DNA of 54,645 bases, taken from Clostridiales bacterium (lineage in GTDB: Bacteria > Bacillota > Desulfotomaculia > Desulfotomaculales > VENG01). Below, piece by piece: positions 24,797 through 32,460 of this stretch; position 1 is the stretch's first letter; every line of letters begins with the position of its first letter. Below the pieces are notes generated by a model. It searched no databases and was not told the DNA's origin. It saw nothing but the letters and a program-made list of their open reading frames with translations. Both the position numbers and the translations under genes were made by a program. The DNA lies in contig JADQBQ010000019.1 of assembly GCA_016278505.1 (NCBI GenBank), positions 69,098 through 123,742 on the forward strand. Reading direction: 5' to 3'.

Positions 24797-26138
24797 TGAG
24801 AACCCTTGCAACATGTGCATGCCTATGGGCGGGATACTGCCCTTCAAGGGGATCGAGGAGGCCATGGTTATCATCCATGGTTCCCAGGGCTGCAGCACGT
24901 ACATGCGGCGGCACATTGCCGAACATTTTAATGAGCCCATAGATGTGGGGTCTTCTTCTCTTAACGAAAAGGGAACTATATACGGCGGTGCACAAAACCT
25001 GTTTCAGGCCCTGGATAATATCCGCAAGGTATATAACCCCCGGTTGATAGGTATCCTCACCTCCTGCCTGGCGGAAACCATCGGCGAGGATGTGGAGGGT
25101 ATGGCCCGTGACTACTTGAAAAAACAGGGCTTGGATAATTTCCCTCTGGTGGGTGTTTCCACTCCCGGTTACGGGGGTACCCACAGTGAGGGCTATTGGC
25201 TGGCGCTGAAAAAAACGGTTGCCGGGCTGGCCCGGCCTACGGAAAAACACGGCGGGATCAATGTTATTGTACCCAACCTGAGCCCCGCCGATATAAGGGA
25301 AATAAAACGTATCCTTGAAATAATGGATGTTAAATATACACTGCTGCCCGATATTTCTGAAACCCTGGACCGGCCCATTGCCCGGCCATATACCAAGATT
25401 CCCCCCGGCGGCACGCGGGTGGAGGCCATACGGTGCATGCCGGGGGCCGTAGCCACCATTCAATTCGGTATTACGGTAGAGGATAATATCTCGCCGGGCC
25501 ACTACCTGCAATCGGAGTTCGGGGTGCCCCTGTATAACCTGCCCGTGCCCATGGGCGTGGAATCTACCGATATGTTTGTTGGCCTGCTGGCGGAAATAAC
25601 CGGCGGTAGTGTGCCCGGGGTGCTGAAACTGGAAAGAGGACGGTTATTGGACTGCATGGTGGATTCTCACAAGTACAATGCCCAGGGACGGGGAGCCGTG
25701 TTTGGTGATCCTGAACTGGTTTGCGCTGTGGTGAGGACCTGTGCGGAAAACGGGCTCTACCCGGCGGTAGTGGCCACAGGTAGCGGGAACTCCGGGTTGA
25801 AAGAGATATTGGGTCCCGTACTGGTAGAATGCGGGCAAGATGTATGTTATTTAAATGAAGCCGACTTTATGCGGGTGAGAACATCGTGCCGGGAAAACGG
25901 GGTAAATATGGCCATTGGTCATTCCGACGGGAAATTTCTGACTGAAAGTGAAGGCATACCCCTGGTTAGAATGGGCTTTCCTATCCATGACCGGGTGGGC
26001 GGCCAACGCCTTTTATCGGTGGGGTATACCGGTACCACCAATTTTCTGGACCGGGTCACCAATAGTTTATTGGAACACAAATATAAAAACTATCGTGCCA
26101 CCATGTACCGTGAATTTTACCGGGAGGCCGGGAAATAA
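24762..26138 (+). CDS. nifN: FeMo-cofactor scaffold NifN
   Basis: 458 aa from ATG 24762, inside the 3' end of nifE, after GGGGGGTGG. It begins MPWKTANYRNVNENPCNMC and has HGSQGCSTYMRRH, SCLAETIGEDVEG and STPGYGGTHSEGY, the NifK-like signature. It pairs with NifE as alpha2-beta2 scaffold. The overlap suggests coupled translation. Followed by a GGGGACACACC hairpin and nifB. Confidence 0.95.
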   Translation: MPWKTANYRNVNENPCNMCMPMGGILPFKGIEEAMVIIHGSQGCSTYMRRHIAEHFNEPIDVGSSSLNEKGTIYGGAQNLFQALDNIRKVYNPRLIGILTSCLAETIGEDVEGMARDYLKKQGLDNFPLVGVSTPGYGGTHSEGYWLALKKTVAGLARPTEKHGGINVIVPNLSPADIREIKRILEIMDVKYTLLPDISETLDRPIARPYTKIPPGGTRVEAIRCMPGAVATIQFGITVEDNISPGHYLQSEFGVPLYNLPVPMGVESTDMFVGLLAEITGGSVPGVLKLERGRLLDCMVDSHKYNAQGRGAVFGDPELVCAVVRTCAENGLYPAVVATGSGNSGLKEILGPVLVECGQDVCYLNEADFMRVRTSCRENGVNMAIGHSDGKFLTESEGIPLVRMGFPIHDRVGGQRLLSVGYTGTTNFLDRVTNSLLEHKYKNYRATMYREFYREAGK

Positions 26139-26203
26139 GGAAAGGGGACACACCTGCTGAAGCCGGGGTCTTCCTCTTAAGGCAGGAATGTCCCCGATTA
26201 CAA
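26139..26203. repeat. GGGGACACACC...TGTCCCC hairpin repeat between nifN and nifB
   Basis: Begins right after the nifN stop with GGAAAGGGGACACACCTGCTGAAG, nearly identical to the unit after nifI2; closes with GCAGGAATGTCCCCGATT. The arms form a long hairpin without a T-run, suiting mRNA 3'-end protection rather than full termination. Confidence 0.7.
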
Positions 26204-26220
26204 ATGTGAGGTGAAATACA

Positions 26221-27144
26221 GTGACCTGTGGCTGTGCAAGAAACACTCCAACGGATCGGGTGAAAGCCGCCACCATCGAGATGACCGGCAGGCACCCTTG
26301 TTACTCCTACGATGCGCATCACAAATACGCCCGGATGCACCTGCCGGTGGCACCCCGGTGCAATATTAGCTGCAATTATTGCAACCGCAAGTTTGATTGC
26401 GTGAATGAAAGCAGACCCGGTGTAACCAGCGAGGTTTTAACTCCAGAGGCGGCCAGGGATAAATTCCTCCGGGTACGGAATAAAGTGCCCAACCTTAGCG
26501 TGGTGGGTATCGCCGGGCCGGGGGATGCTCTGGCCAACTGGGGCAGTACCAGGAGAAGCATTGAACTAATTAAGGAAGCCGGCCCGGAAGTAATTTTTTG
26601 CCTATCAACCAACGGTCTGGTGCTGCCGGACTATGCCCGGGAGATAGTGGAACTAGGTATAAAGCACGTAACAGTTACCGTCAACAGCCTTGATACCGTC
26701 ACCGGGTCTCGTATATACAGGCATGTTAACTACCGGGGCAAAGTATACCGAGGGGCGGCAGGGGCGGAAATACTGCTGCGCAACCAGCAAAAGGGAATCA
26801 AGTACCTATCCCGAAACGGGGTACTGGTGAAAGTGAACATTGTGATGGTCAAAGATGTTAATGATGAACGAATTCCGAAAGTGGTACGGCGGGTAAAGGA
26901 ACTGGGCGCGTTTATTACCAACATCATGCCACTGGTTCCCGCCCCGGGTAGTGTATTCCAGGACTACGCCCCCACCGACGCCGCAGAATTAGATCTTATG
27001 CGTGACCACTGCGGCCAAGATATGCGGCAAATGCGCCACTGTAAGCAATGCCGGGCCGATGCCATCGGCTTGTTGAGCGATGACCGGTCCCTGGAGTTCA
27101 GTACTGCCGAAAAGCCGGAAAGGAGGATTTCCCTTGGCCTTTGA
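26221..27144 (+). CDS. nifB: Radical SAM FeMo-cofactor biosynthesis protein NifB
   Basis: 307 aa, GTG start after GAGGTG. The radical SAM motif is CNISCNYC (Cys47, 51, 54). ECNCGC-like Cys at residues 3 and 5 (TCGCARN) and CYSYDAHHKYARMH bind the K clusters. It fuses two 4Fe-4S units into NifB-co with carbide. It is of the short class lacking a C-terminal NifX domain, as in clostridia and archaea. It overlaps the next gene by 11 bases. Confidence 0.95.
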   Translation: MTCGCARNTPTDRVKAATIEMTGRHPCYSYDAHHKYARMHLPVAPRCNISCNYCNRKFDCVNESRPGVTSEVLTPEAARDKFLRVRNKVPNLSVVGIAGPGDALANWGSTRRSIELIKEAGPEVIFCLSTNGLVLPDYAREIVELGIKHVTVTVNSLDTVTGSRIYRHVNYRGKVYRGAAGAEILLRNQQKGIKYLSRNGVLVKVNIVMVKDVNDERIPKVVRRVKELGAFITNIMPLVPAPGSVFQDYAPTDAAELDLMRDHCGQDMRQMRHCKQCRADAIGLLSDDRSLEFSTAEKPERRISLGL

Positions 27145-27763
27145 CATAGCTGTTTACATTGGCGAGAGCGGCGAAACAATATCTATGAGCGATCCGGGAA
27201 AACTGGTGGTGCACCGTAAAAGGAAGGGCCACTGGAAGGCGTGCCGGGAAAAAGAGTTTAGACCGGTTCCCGCAGAGGGTATGAGCGGGCTGCGTCGGAT
27301 GATGGGTGAGGTTCTTGAATTTATGGGTGAATGCAGGGTCTTTGTAGGGCAAACCGTCACCGGAATACCCTATTTCGAACTGGAAAAATATAATTGTACG
27401 GTTTGGGAAATACAGGGTAAACCAGCGGAGTTTTTGGATCATATTTTGGACCGGGAGGAAGAAGAGCAGCGACTGGAAAAAAAGACTCCCCTGCTGGTGA
27501 TGCCGGAGCCTGTAGAGGTAGGCGAAGGCCGCTTTCAGATTTCCATTAAGGAAATACAGGACTGCGGCGGCGGTATAACCTCCAAGCAGGTACTGCAGCC
27601 GTTCTTACGCCGGGGCGAGTTTTTTGAACTGGAAGTTAGCTGCAGCCATATACCGCCCTGGTTGGAAGCGGAATTCACCGGGGGCACCCTCAAGGGAGAA
27701 GTTTTGAGTTCGGACCCGGGTGAAATTAAAATGCTTGTTACTAAAAAATGCTGTGCCGACTAA
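27134..27763 (+). CDS. AnfO-family nitrogenase accessory protein
   Basis: 209 aa from TTG 27134, 6 bases after GGAGG, overlapping the nifB end. Its N-terminal half (FDIAVYIGESGETISMSDPG, FVGQTVTGIPYFELEKY, then NCTVWEIQGKPAEFLDHIL) resembles AnfO, first named next to Fe-only nitrogenase genes. No anfHDGK is in the window, so here it serves the Mo system or a nitrogenase elsewhere. The C-terminal ~80 residues have CGGGITSKQVLQPFLRRGEFFE-type sequence common in NifB-linked proteins. Exact function is unknown. Confidence 0.7.
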   Translation: MAFDIAVYIGESGETISMSDPGKLVVHRKRKGHWKACREKEFRPVPAEGMSGLRRMMGEVLEFMGECRVFVGQTVTGIPYFELEKYNCTVWEIQGKPAEFLDHILDREEEEQRLEKKTPLLVMPEPVEVGEGRFQISIKEIQDCGGGITSKQVLQPFLRRGEFFELEVSCSHIPPWLEAEFTGGTLKGEVLSSDPGEIKMLVTKKCCAD

Positions 27764-27787
27764 AAGGTGAAACCGGGGGGAAGACGC

Positions 27788-28627
27788 ATGCAGGAAGTTT
27801 ACATTGTGGACAGCACCTTGAGGGATGGGGAACAGGCACCGGGTGTAGTATTTAATTTACAGGAAAAAGTCACCATAGCCAAACTACTGGACCGGCTTGG
27901 AGTATACCAGATTGAAGCCGGTATCCCCATAATGGGTGAAGTGGAACAGGCCGCTATCAAAGCCATTGCCGGCCTAGGGCTGACCAACAGGGTGTCCACA
28001 TGGAACCGCCTGCTGCTGGCTGATATTCGTGCATCTTTGGATTGTGGGATTAGAGATTTGCACATCTCGGCCCCGGTTTCGGATATTCATATTAGTTACA
28101 AGCTGGCTAAATCTCGCCAGTGGGTGCTGGATTGCTTAAAACGTGCACTTCGCTATGCCGCTGACTACGGGTGCAGGGTGACAGTGGGGGCGGAAGACGC
28201 TTCCCGGGCCGATGAAAGCTTCTTGCTGGAATTGGCATTGTTGGCCCGGGAAATGGGTGCCGAGCGTCTTCGTTATTGCGATACGGTCGGTGTAATGACT
28301 CCTTTTGCCCTTTCCCTGGCTATTGGCCGCTTGCAAGAGAAATCAGGTATTGAGATTGAATTTCACGGCCACAATGATTTCGGCCTGGCCACCGCCAATT
28401 CCCTGACAGCCGTCACGGCAGGGGTCCGTTACATAGATACAACCATTGGAGGACTGGGAGAGAGGGCGGGAAATGCCTCATTGGAGGAACTGGCCGGGGC
28501 ACTTAAAGGAACCTGTGGGATTGACCTGGGACTAAATAAGAAATTATTGCGGGTCCTTGGCCGTTACGTGGCCCGGGGGGCAAACCGGCCCTTTATGCAT
28601 GACACTTTTGTTTCCCATGCCGGTTAG
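27788..28627 (+). CDS. nifV: Homocitrate synthase-like NifV, short form
   Basis: 279 aa from ATG 27788 behind AACCGGGGGG. This is the DRE-TIM catalytic barrel of the isopropylmalate/homocitrate synthase family: DSTLRDGEQAPGVVF (residues ~7-21), metal-binding HGHNDFGLATANS, and GGLGERAGNASLEE. Full NifV is ~380 aa; the C-terminal subdomain is missing, as in the split clostridial NifV-alpha/omega pairs. No second half follows; the next genes are on the other strand. It makes homocitrate for FeMo-co. Last gene of the nif operon. Confidence 0.85.
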   Translation: MQEVYIVDSTLRDGEQAPGVVFNLQEKVTIAKLLDRLGVYQIEAGIPIMGEVEQAAIKAIAGLGLTNRVSTWNRLLLADIRASLDCGIRDLHISAPVSDIHISYKLAKSRQWVLDCLKRALRYAADYGCRVTVGAEDASRADESFLLELALLAREMGAERLRYCDTVGVMTPFALSLAIGRLQEKSGIEIEFHGHNDFGLATANSLTAVTAGVRYIDTTIGGLGERAGNASLEELAGALKGTCGIDLGLNKKLLRVLGRYVARGANRPFMHDTFVSHAG

Positions 28628-28641
28628 AAGGAGAACCTTAT

Positions 28642-29064
28642 TTAACTATCATTACCTTCTTTAAGCGCAGATTGTACGGTCTTCAGCACTAGTTCCGCGT
28701 CCTTTATGGCCATCTCTGCATCTTCCAATTCATATTCTTCGGTAGGAATGAAATCTTCAGCACCATAAAAACTCAATTCCCTTTCTTTGCGCAGTCGCTT
28801 GGAGATTTTTTTCAATTCATTCAACCGCTCGTTCAAAACCTGGGGCAGCAATTGACGGTTTTTTTCCAACGTTCGGCCCACATCGTGTATTTTGGGTACC
28901 TCTACCCCAACCGATCTGAGTACTGCTTTTAATAACAGTTCAACTAACTCTTGTGCTTCTCTGACCACATCAGAATATGCCTCATTGTCCTTATAAAATA
29001 AAAGCGCCTCAAAGCGCACCTTTGCCTTTTTTAAATATGCCCCAGTTAGCTCATCTACTTTCAC
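28642..29064 (-). CDS. HEPN-domain protein of a HEPN/MNT pair
   Basis: 140 aa from GTG 29064 (GGGGGG precedes it), with its start overlapping the stop of the nucleotidyltransferase gene. Helical HEPN (PF05168-like) sequence: YLKKAKVRFEALLFYKD, EAQELVELLLKAVLRSVGVE, then IHDVGRTL. HepT toxins use an R-x4-6-H RNase motif; here the nearest pair is Arg...His nine residues apart, so RNase activity is doubtful. Probably part of a type VII toxin-antitoxin or related complex. It lies convergent with nifV. Confidence 0.75.
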   Translation of the reverse strand: MKVDELTGAYLKKAKVRFEALLFYKDNEAYSDVVREAQELVELLLKAVLRSVGVEVPKIHDVGRTLEKNRQLLPQVLNERLNELKKISKRLRKERELSFYGAEDFIPTEEYELEDAEMAIKDAELVLKTVQSALKEGNDS

Positions 29065-29591
29065 AATTCCATCCCCCCTGTAAAACCAATTTTTTCGGTC
29101 TGCCACTCCCATGTGTTATTGCGCCGCACTTTACGTGCGCCCGATTCAACTAAAATTCTCTTTGTGGATTTAATGATACGGGAAATTATTTGTACAGAAT
29201 CGTATATTATAATGTGATTCTCTATCAAGTCATAATATATCGGCTGCATTTTAAGAGCTTCATTAGTACCTAAAATATAAGGTGAAAGTTCACAAAGAAT
29301 TTCTTCCTTTTCAAATATTTCCTGAGCCAGCAATTCGTGTTTCATTTCTATGCGTTCCACAAATTCCCTCACCCGCTTGCTAAAACCGGGAACTTGCTTG
29401 AGAATAATCAATAAGTCCAAATCAGAATTCTTACGATTATCACCCCGCGCGTAGGACCCGAAAACAGCACAGCCTAAAAGAGAATGATCATAATAATCAA
29501 TAATTTCTATTAATATATCAATAATATATTTCCTGTGTCGCGGAGAAAAGGTTTTAAATTGGGGCAAAACATCATTTATCATTATTATCAC
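29061..29591 (-). CDS. MNT-type nucleotidyltransferase (antitoxin-like)
   Basis: 176 aa minimal nucleotidyltransferase. The catalytic motif GS-x10-D-x-D is seen as GSYARGDNRKNSDLDLL (residues ~43-59). Members adenylylate HEPN partners (MntA-HepT). Located upstream of the HEPN gene with a TGA/GTG overlap, the usual arrangement. AT-rich relative to the nif genes, suggesting separate ancestry. Function as a defence or toxin-antitoxin module is inferred from the pair. Confidence 0.8.
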   Translation of the reverse strand: MIIMINDVLPQFKTFSPRHRKYIIDILIEIIDYYDHSLLGCAVFGSYARGDNRKNSDLDLLIILKQVPGFSKRVREFVERIEMKHELLAQEIFEKEEILCELSPYILGTNEALKMQPIYYDLIENHIIIYDSVQIISRIIKSTKRILVESGARKVRRNNTWEWQTEKIGFTGGMEL

Positions 29592-29695
29592 CTGTAATTA
29601 ATATTCTATATATTTCCTTTACCTCCTACTTCTATACAAAAAAAAGGAATAACTAAGGCACTATTTACCAGAGGTATATGGAGTAAAGCCGGTAC

Positions 29696-29923
29696 GTGTT
29701 GGCGGAGGAGCCCTGGAATTTTACACAGTCTTTAAACGATGGACAATGGGCTATGGCAACAATGCTGATTCACATGGATGACATTGACTTTGCTTATTTA
29801 AAAGCACGTGCCAGTGAAGAGGATACATTGGATGTCCTTGCAGAGATAGTTAAAAAGGCTAAAAAAATTAAGAAAAAAATAAACAAGAATAAGCCAAAAG
29901 AAGCGGACGGCCAAACTGAATAA
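29696..29923 (+). CDS. Small hypothetical protein with basic C-terminus
   Basis: 75 aa if started at GTG 29696. The ribosome site (GGAG, ~12 bases away) is weak, and ATG 29753 is an alternative. The sequence has an acidic middle (IHMDDIDFAYLKARASEEDTL region) and a Lys-rich tail (KKAKKIKKKINKNK). I recognise no family. A hairpin terminator follows at 29950. It may be a real small gene or a chance frame. Confidence 0.4.
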   Translation: MLAEEPWNFTQSLNDGQWAMATMLIHMDDIDFAYLKARASEEDTLDVLAEIVKKAKKIKKKINKNKPKEADGQTE

Positions 29924-29949
29924 CTTGGTACCCGGTACCATAATATTAA

Positions 29950-29978
29950 AAATACCCGGCCAATAGCCGGGTATTTTA
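29950..29978. terminator. Bidirectional terminator between the small ORF and asnB
   Basis: AATACCCGGC, CAATA, GCCGGGTATT with A-rich left and T-rich right flanks. It serves convergent transcripts from both sides. Confidence 0.7.
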
Positions 29979-29988
29979 GTGCAAATTA

Positions 29989-31488
29989 TTAAGCCGTGGC
30001 CCAGCGCCCTACGCTGGAAACCGCGCTGTCTGAATCAAAGAATTCACGGAAAATGCGGTAGTAGTATAATTCCTCTTTGCTGCGGATGGGAGGAGATATA
30101 AGGTTGCGATCTCGGTTAAATTCCCGATCGGAGATTTGCTCCGCAACCATTTCCTGAATTATACAATCGGACCCGCACCCTTTTGCAAACTGCTCTTTAT
30201 CCCTCCATAATATTTCATCCGGCAGATATCCTTCAAAGGCTTTTCGTAAGATCCACTTTTCTACTTGGCCGTCGCCGTACAGTTTTATTTCCGGCGGCAG
30301 TGCCGTGGCATAGGTAACCAAGTCCAAATCCAGGAAAGGAACCCTGCCTTCAATGGAGTGGGCCATAGACATGCGGTCCAAACGCTGCAGGTTAATGTTA
30401 TGAAGTGCTTTAATAGACCGCAAAAGCTCTTCGTGCAGCTCTTCTTCCGACTTTATTTCTTTGAGATAGCTGTAGCCGGAGAACAGTTCGTCTGCTCCCT
30501 CACCCGACAATATAACCTTAACATGCTGTGCAGCCAGCCTACTCACAAAATAAGTAGGAACTGCGCTCCTTATTAATGAAGGGTCAAAGGACTCCAGGTA
30601 GTAGATTACCTTGGGCAGAATCTCCAGTACCTCTTGCTTTGTATAAACGTATTCGTGGTGAATAGTTCCCAGGTAATCTGCCACTATTCTGGCTGCGGGC
30701 AGGTCACTTCCGCCTTCCATGCCCACACAGAATGAGTTTAACTGTTCATCCTTGGTATGGCGCCGGGAAATGGCCGATACCAGGCTGCTGTCCAGGCCGC
30801 CGCTTAAAAGAACACCCAGGGGCACATCGGCCATGAGCCTTTTTACCACTGCCTGCTCCAGCTTAGACCTAATATTGGCCATGGCTTCTTCCATCTTATT
30901 ATCATTCCAGTCTTTAATGCCCATATAAGGTGCCTTAAGTTCACGGTAAGGCTTTATTCCACTTTCCGGAGTATAAAAATGCCCGGGAGGGAATTCAAAA
31001 ATTTTATCTGTTATACCAACCAGGCATTTTAATTCTGAAGCAAAATAAATACCGTTATCATCTTCAGCATAATAAAGGGGCTTGATGCCCAATGTATCTC
31101 TGGCGGCAAAGGGCTTGCCATGATCTGAGAGTACAAAGGCAAACATTCCGTCCAGTTCTTTTACACACTGGGTTCCCATTTCTTCGTACAGGTGAACCAC
31201 CACTTCACTATCGGATTTGGTGCTAAATGTATGTCCATCTAAGCGTTCTTTTAATAGTCGATAATTATAAATTTCTCCGTTTACAATAACGTTAATGTCT
31301 CCCGTTTCGTTAGGGATGGGCTGGTGTCCCAGGTCCGGGCCGATAATGGAAAGACGTTTGTGTCCAAGATACAAATTGTCAAATTTACAAAGGTCGTCTT
31401 CATCCGGTCCCCGGTGGTGAACCTTTTCCGCCATTTCCCATAAATTCTTCTCAGATTGTTTCCCGTACAGGGCAACAATTCCACACAT
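29989..31488 (-). CDS. asnB: Asparagine synthase (glutamine-hydrolysing), AsnB-type 1
   Basis: 499 aa. Class II glutaminase domain begins MCGIVALYGK with Cys2 as nucleophile; HHRGPDEDD and SGEGADELFSGY mark the two halves, with the ATP PP-loop as VLLSGGLDSSLVSA. It converts aspartate, ATP and glutamine to asparagine and glutamate. Shorter than the 614 aa paralogue at 37854. The leader on the minus strand carries a terminator and an ANTAR-type P2 hairpin, placing it in the nitrogen regulon. Confidence 0.92.
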   Translation of the reverse strand: MCGIVALYGKQSEKNLWEMAEKVHHRGPDEDDLCKFDNLYLGHKRLSIIGPDLGHQPIPNETGDINVIVNGEIYNYRLLKERLDGHTFSTKSDSEVVVHLYEEMGTQCVKELDGMFAFVLSDHGKPFAARDTLGIKPLYYAEDDNGIYFASELKCLVGITDKIFEFPPGHFYTPESGIKPYRELKAPYMGIKDWNDNKMEEAMANIRSKLEQAVVKRLMADVPLGVLLSGGLDSSLVSAISRRHTKDEQLNSFCVGMEGGSDLPAARIVADYLGTIHHEYVYTKQEVLEILPKVIYYLESFDPSLIRSAVPTYFVSRLAAQHVKVILSGEGADELFSGYSYLKEIKSEEELHEELLRSIKALHNINLQRLDRMSMAHSIEGRVPFLDLDLVTYATALPPEIKLYGDGQVEKWILRKAFEGYLPDEILWRDKEQFAKGCGSDCIIQEMVAEQISDREFNRDRNLISPPIRSKEELYYYRIFREFFDSDSAVSSVGRWATA

Positions 31489-31524
31489 AAAGTTGTATTA
31501 AACCCCTTTCGTTGTCCTCGAAAC

Positions 31525-31589
31525 AAAAAGGATCCCCGACCGTTTTACGGTCAGGGACCCCATTGTCCCGAATACTGATTTTAAAGTAT
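31525..31589 (-). promoter_or_regulatory. ANTAR-type antiterminator cassette of asnB 1
   Basis: Read on the minus strand. P1 region: ATACT and AGTAT arms around an eight-base loop (31572-31589), which does not fit the six-base rule. P2: GGGAC-AATGGG-GTCCC (31554-31569), A1 and G4 present. Terminator: GGTCCCTGACCG pairing with CGGTCGGGGATCC, then five T (down to about 31525); it shares P2's arm. A degenerate P1 sets this cassette apart. Confidence 0.68.
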
Positions 31590-31595
31590 ACTAAC

Positions 31596-31625
31596 ATTAT
31601 ATATGTAATATTATAGCTAAAGCAA
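31596..31625 (-). promoter_or_regulatory. Sigma-A promoter of asnB 1
   Basis: Minus strand: TTGCTT (31620-31625), 18 bases, TATAAT (31596-31601). Same TTGC -35 style as the other nitrogen genes. Confidence 0.65.
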
Positions 31626-31811
31626 ATACTGTCCGCAGCTGTGAATCTTAAAAGCTGATGATAATAGTATGTATACATAAACTGGCAAAGGCTATGGCCA
31701 GTATGCTACACCGTGGTGCTAATATGCTTCCCTACCTGGGTCGCAGTCATTCATTTTTTGTGAAAAGTCGAATTCTAGCGGCGAACAGTGAAAATTGATG
31801 TTAAAAGGGGA

Positions 31812-31840
31812 TTGCCTTTTTGTAAAATTAATTATATAAT
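31812..31840 (+). promoter_or_regulatory. Sigma-A promoter of the glutamate synthase operon
   Basis: TTGCCT (31812-31817), 17 bases, TATAAT (31835-31840). The first hairpin of the leader starts 24 bases later. The rest of the gap toward asnB (31630-31800) contains an ACTGGC/GCCAGT hairpin near 31680 and nothing else I recognise. Confidence 0.72.
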
Positions 31841-31863
31841 AATTTTCATCAATTAAATAACCA

Positions 31864-31940
31864 GATACAATGGTGTATCTAAATTATGAGGCAATGATGC
31901 CCTCCCCGGAATAATATATTTCTGGGGGAGGGCATTTTTT
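31864..31940 (+). promoter_or_regulatory. ANTAR-type antiterminator cassette of the glutamate synthase operon
   Basis: A textbook case. P1: GATAC-AATGGT-GTATC (31864-31879). P2: GGC-AATGAT-GCC (31890-31901). Terminator: ATGCCCTCCCC pairing with GGGGGAGGGCAT followed by T6 (31897-31940), using the 3' arm of P2. Near-identical to the cassette of the ANTAR regulator itself (52355-52430). Confidence 0.88.
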
Positions 31941-31986
31941 GTTTTTATACCGCTCTTTTTTATATTTTCGGAAAGGAAGGAGCTTT

Positions 31987-32427
31987 ATGGCAAAAATTTT
32001 AGTCAAACCTGAAGTTTGCATAGGATGCCACTTGTGTGAAGTTTGGTGCGCGGTGGCCCATTCCAAATCTAAAAACCTGATTAAGGCTTTTATTTATGAA
32101 GACCCCAAGCCGCTGCCCCGGGTGGCAGTGGAAGAAGATTTGCCGCTTACTTTCCCGCTGCAGTGCCGGCATTGTGATGAGCCTGACTGTGTTTCGGCTT
32201 GCATAAGCGGTGCCTTACATAAGGACCCGGAAAGTGGCAGGGTGATTCACGACAAGGAAAGATGCGTAGGCTGTTACAGCTGTGTGCTGGTTTGCCCCTA
32301 CGGAAATGTGTTTATCGATCATGAGAACCGCAAGATTGTAAAATGTGATTTATGTGCCGGGCTGGATATGCCCTATTGTGTAAGTAATTGTCCCAATGAA
32401 GCGCTTATATATGTATCAGATTCTTAA
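31987..32427 (+). CDS. 4Fe-4S ferredoxin-type subunit of glutamate synthase complex
   Basis: 146 aa from ATG 31987 behind GGAAAGGAAGGAG. Four cysteine clusters: CIGCHLCEVWC, CRHCDEPDCVSAC, CVGCYSCVLVCPYG and CDLCAGLDMPYCVSNCP, the pattern of DMSO-reductase-type (HycB/CooF-like) Fe-S subunits. Next gene is an FAD oxidoreductase, then split GOGAT. It likely carries electrons between flavoprotein and the glutamate synthase, replacing the usual small GltD subunit. Confidence 0.85.
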   Translation: MAKILVKPEVCIGCHLCEVWCAVAHSKSKNLIKAFIYEDPKPLPRVAVEEDLPLTFPLQCRHCDEPDCVSACISGALHKDPESGRVIHDKERCVGCYSCVLVCPYGNVFIDHENRKIVKCDLCAGLDMPYCVSNCPNEALIYVSDS

Positions 32428-32460
32428 GTTTATCACCTGTTAGCAGGGGGAGATAGTTTT

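Noticed and set aside
24708-25511. 267-codon minus-strand frame opposite nifN
   Set aside because: Mirror frame of a well-conserved gene without start signals.
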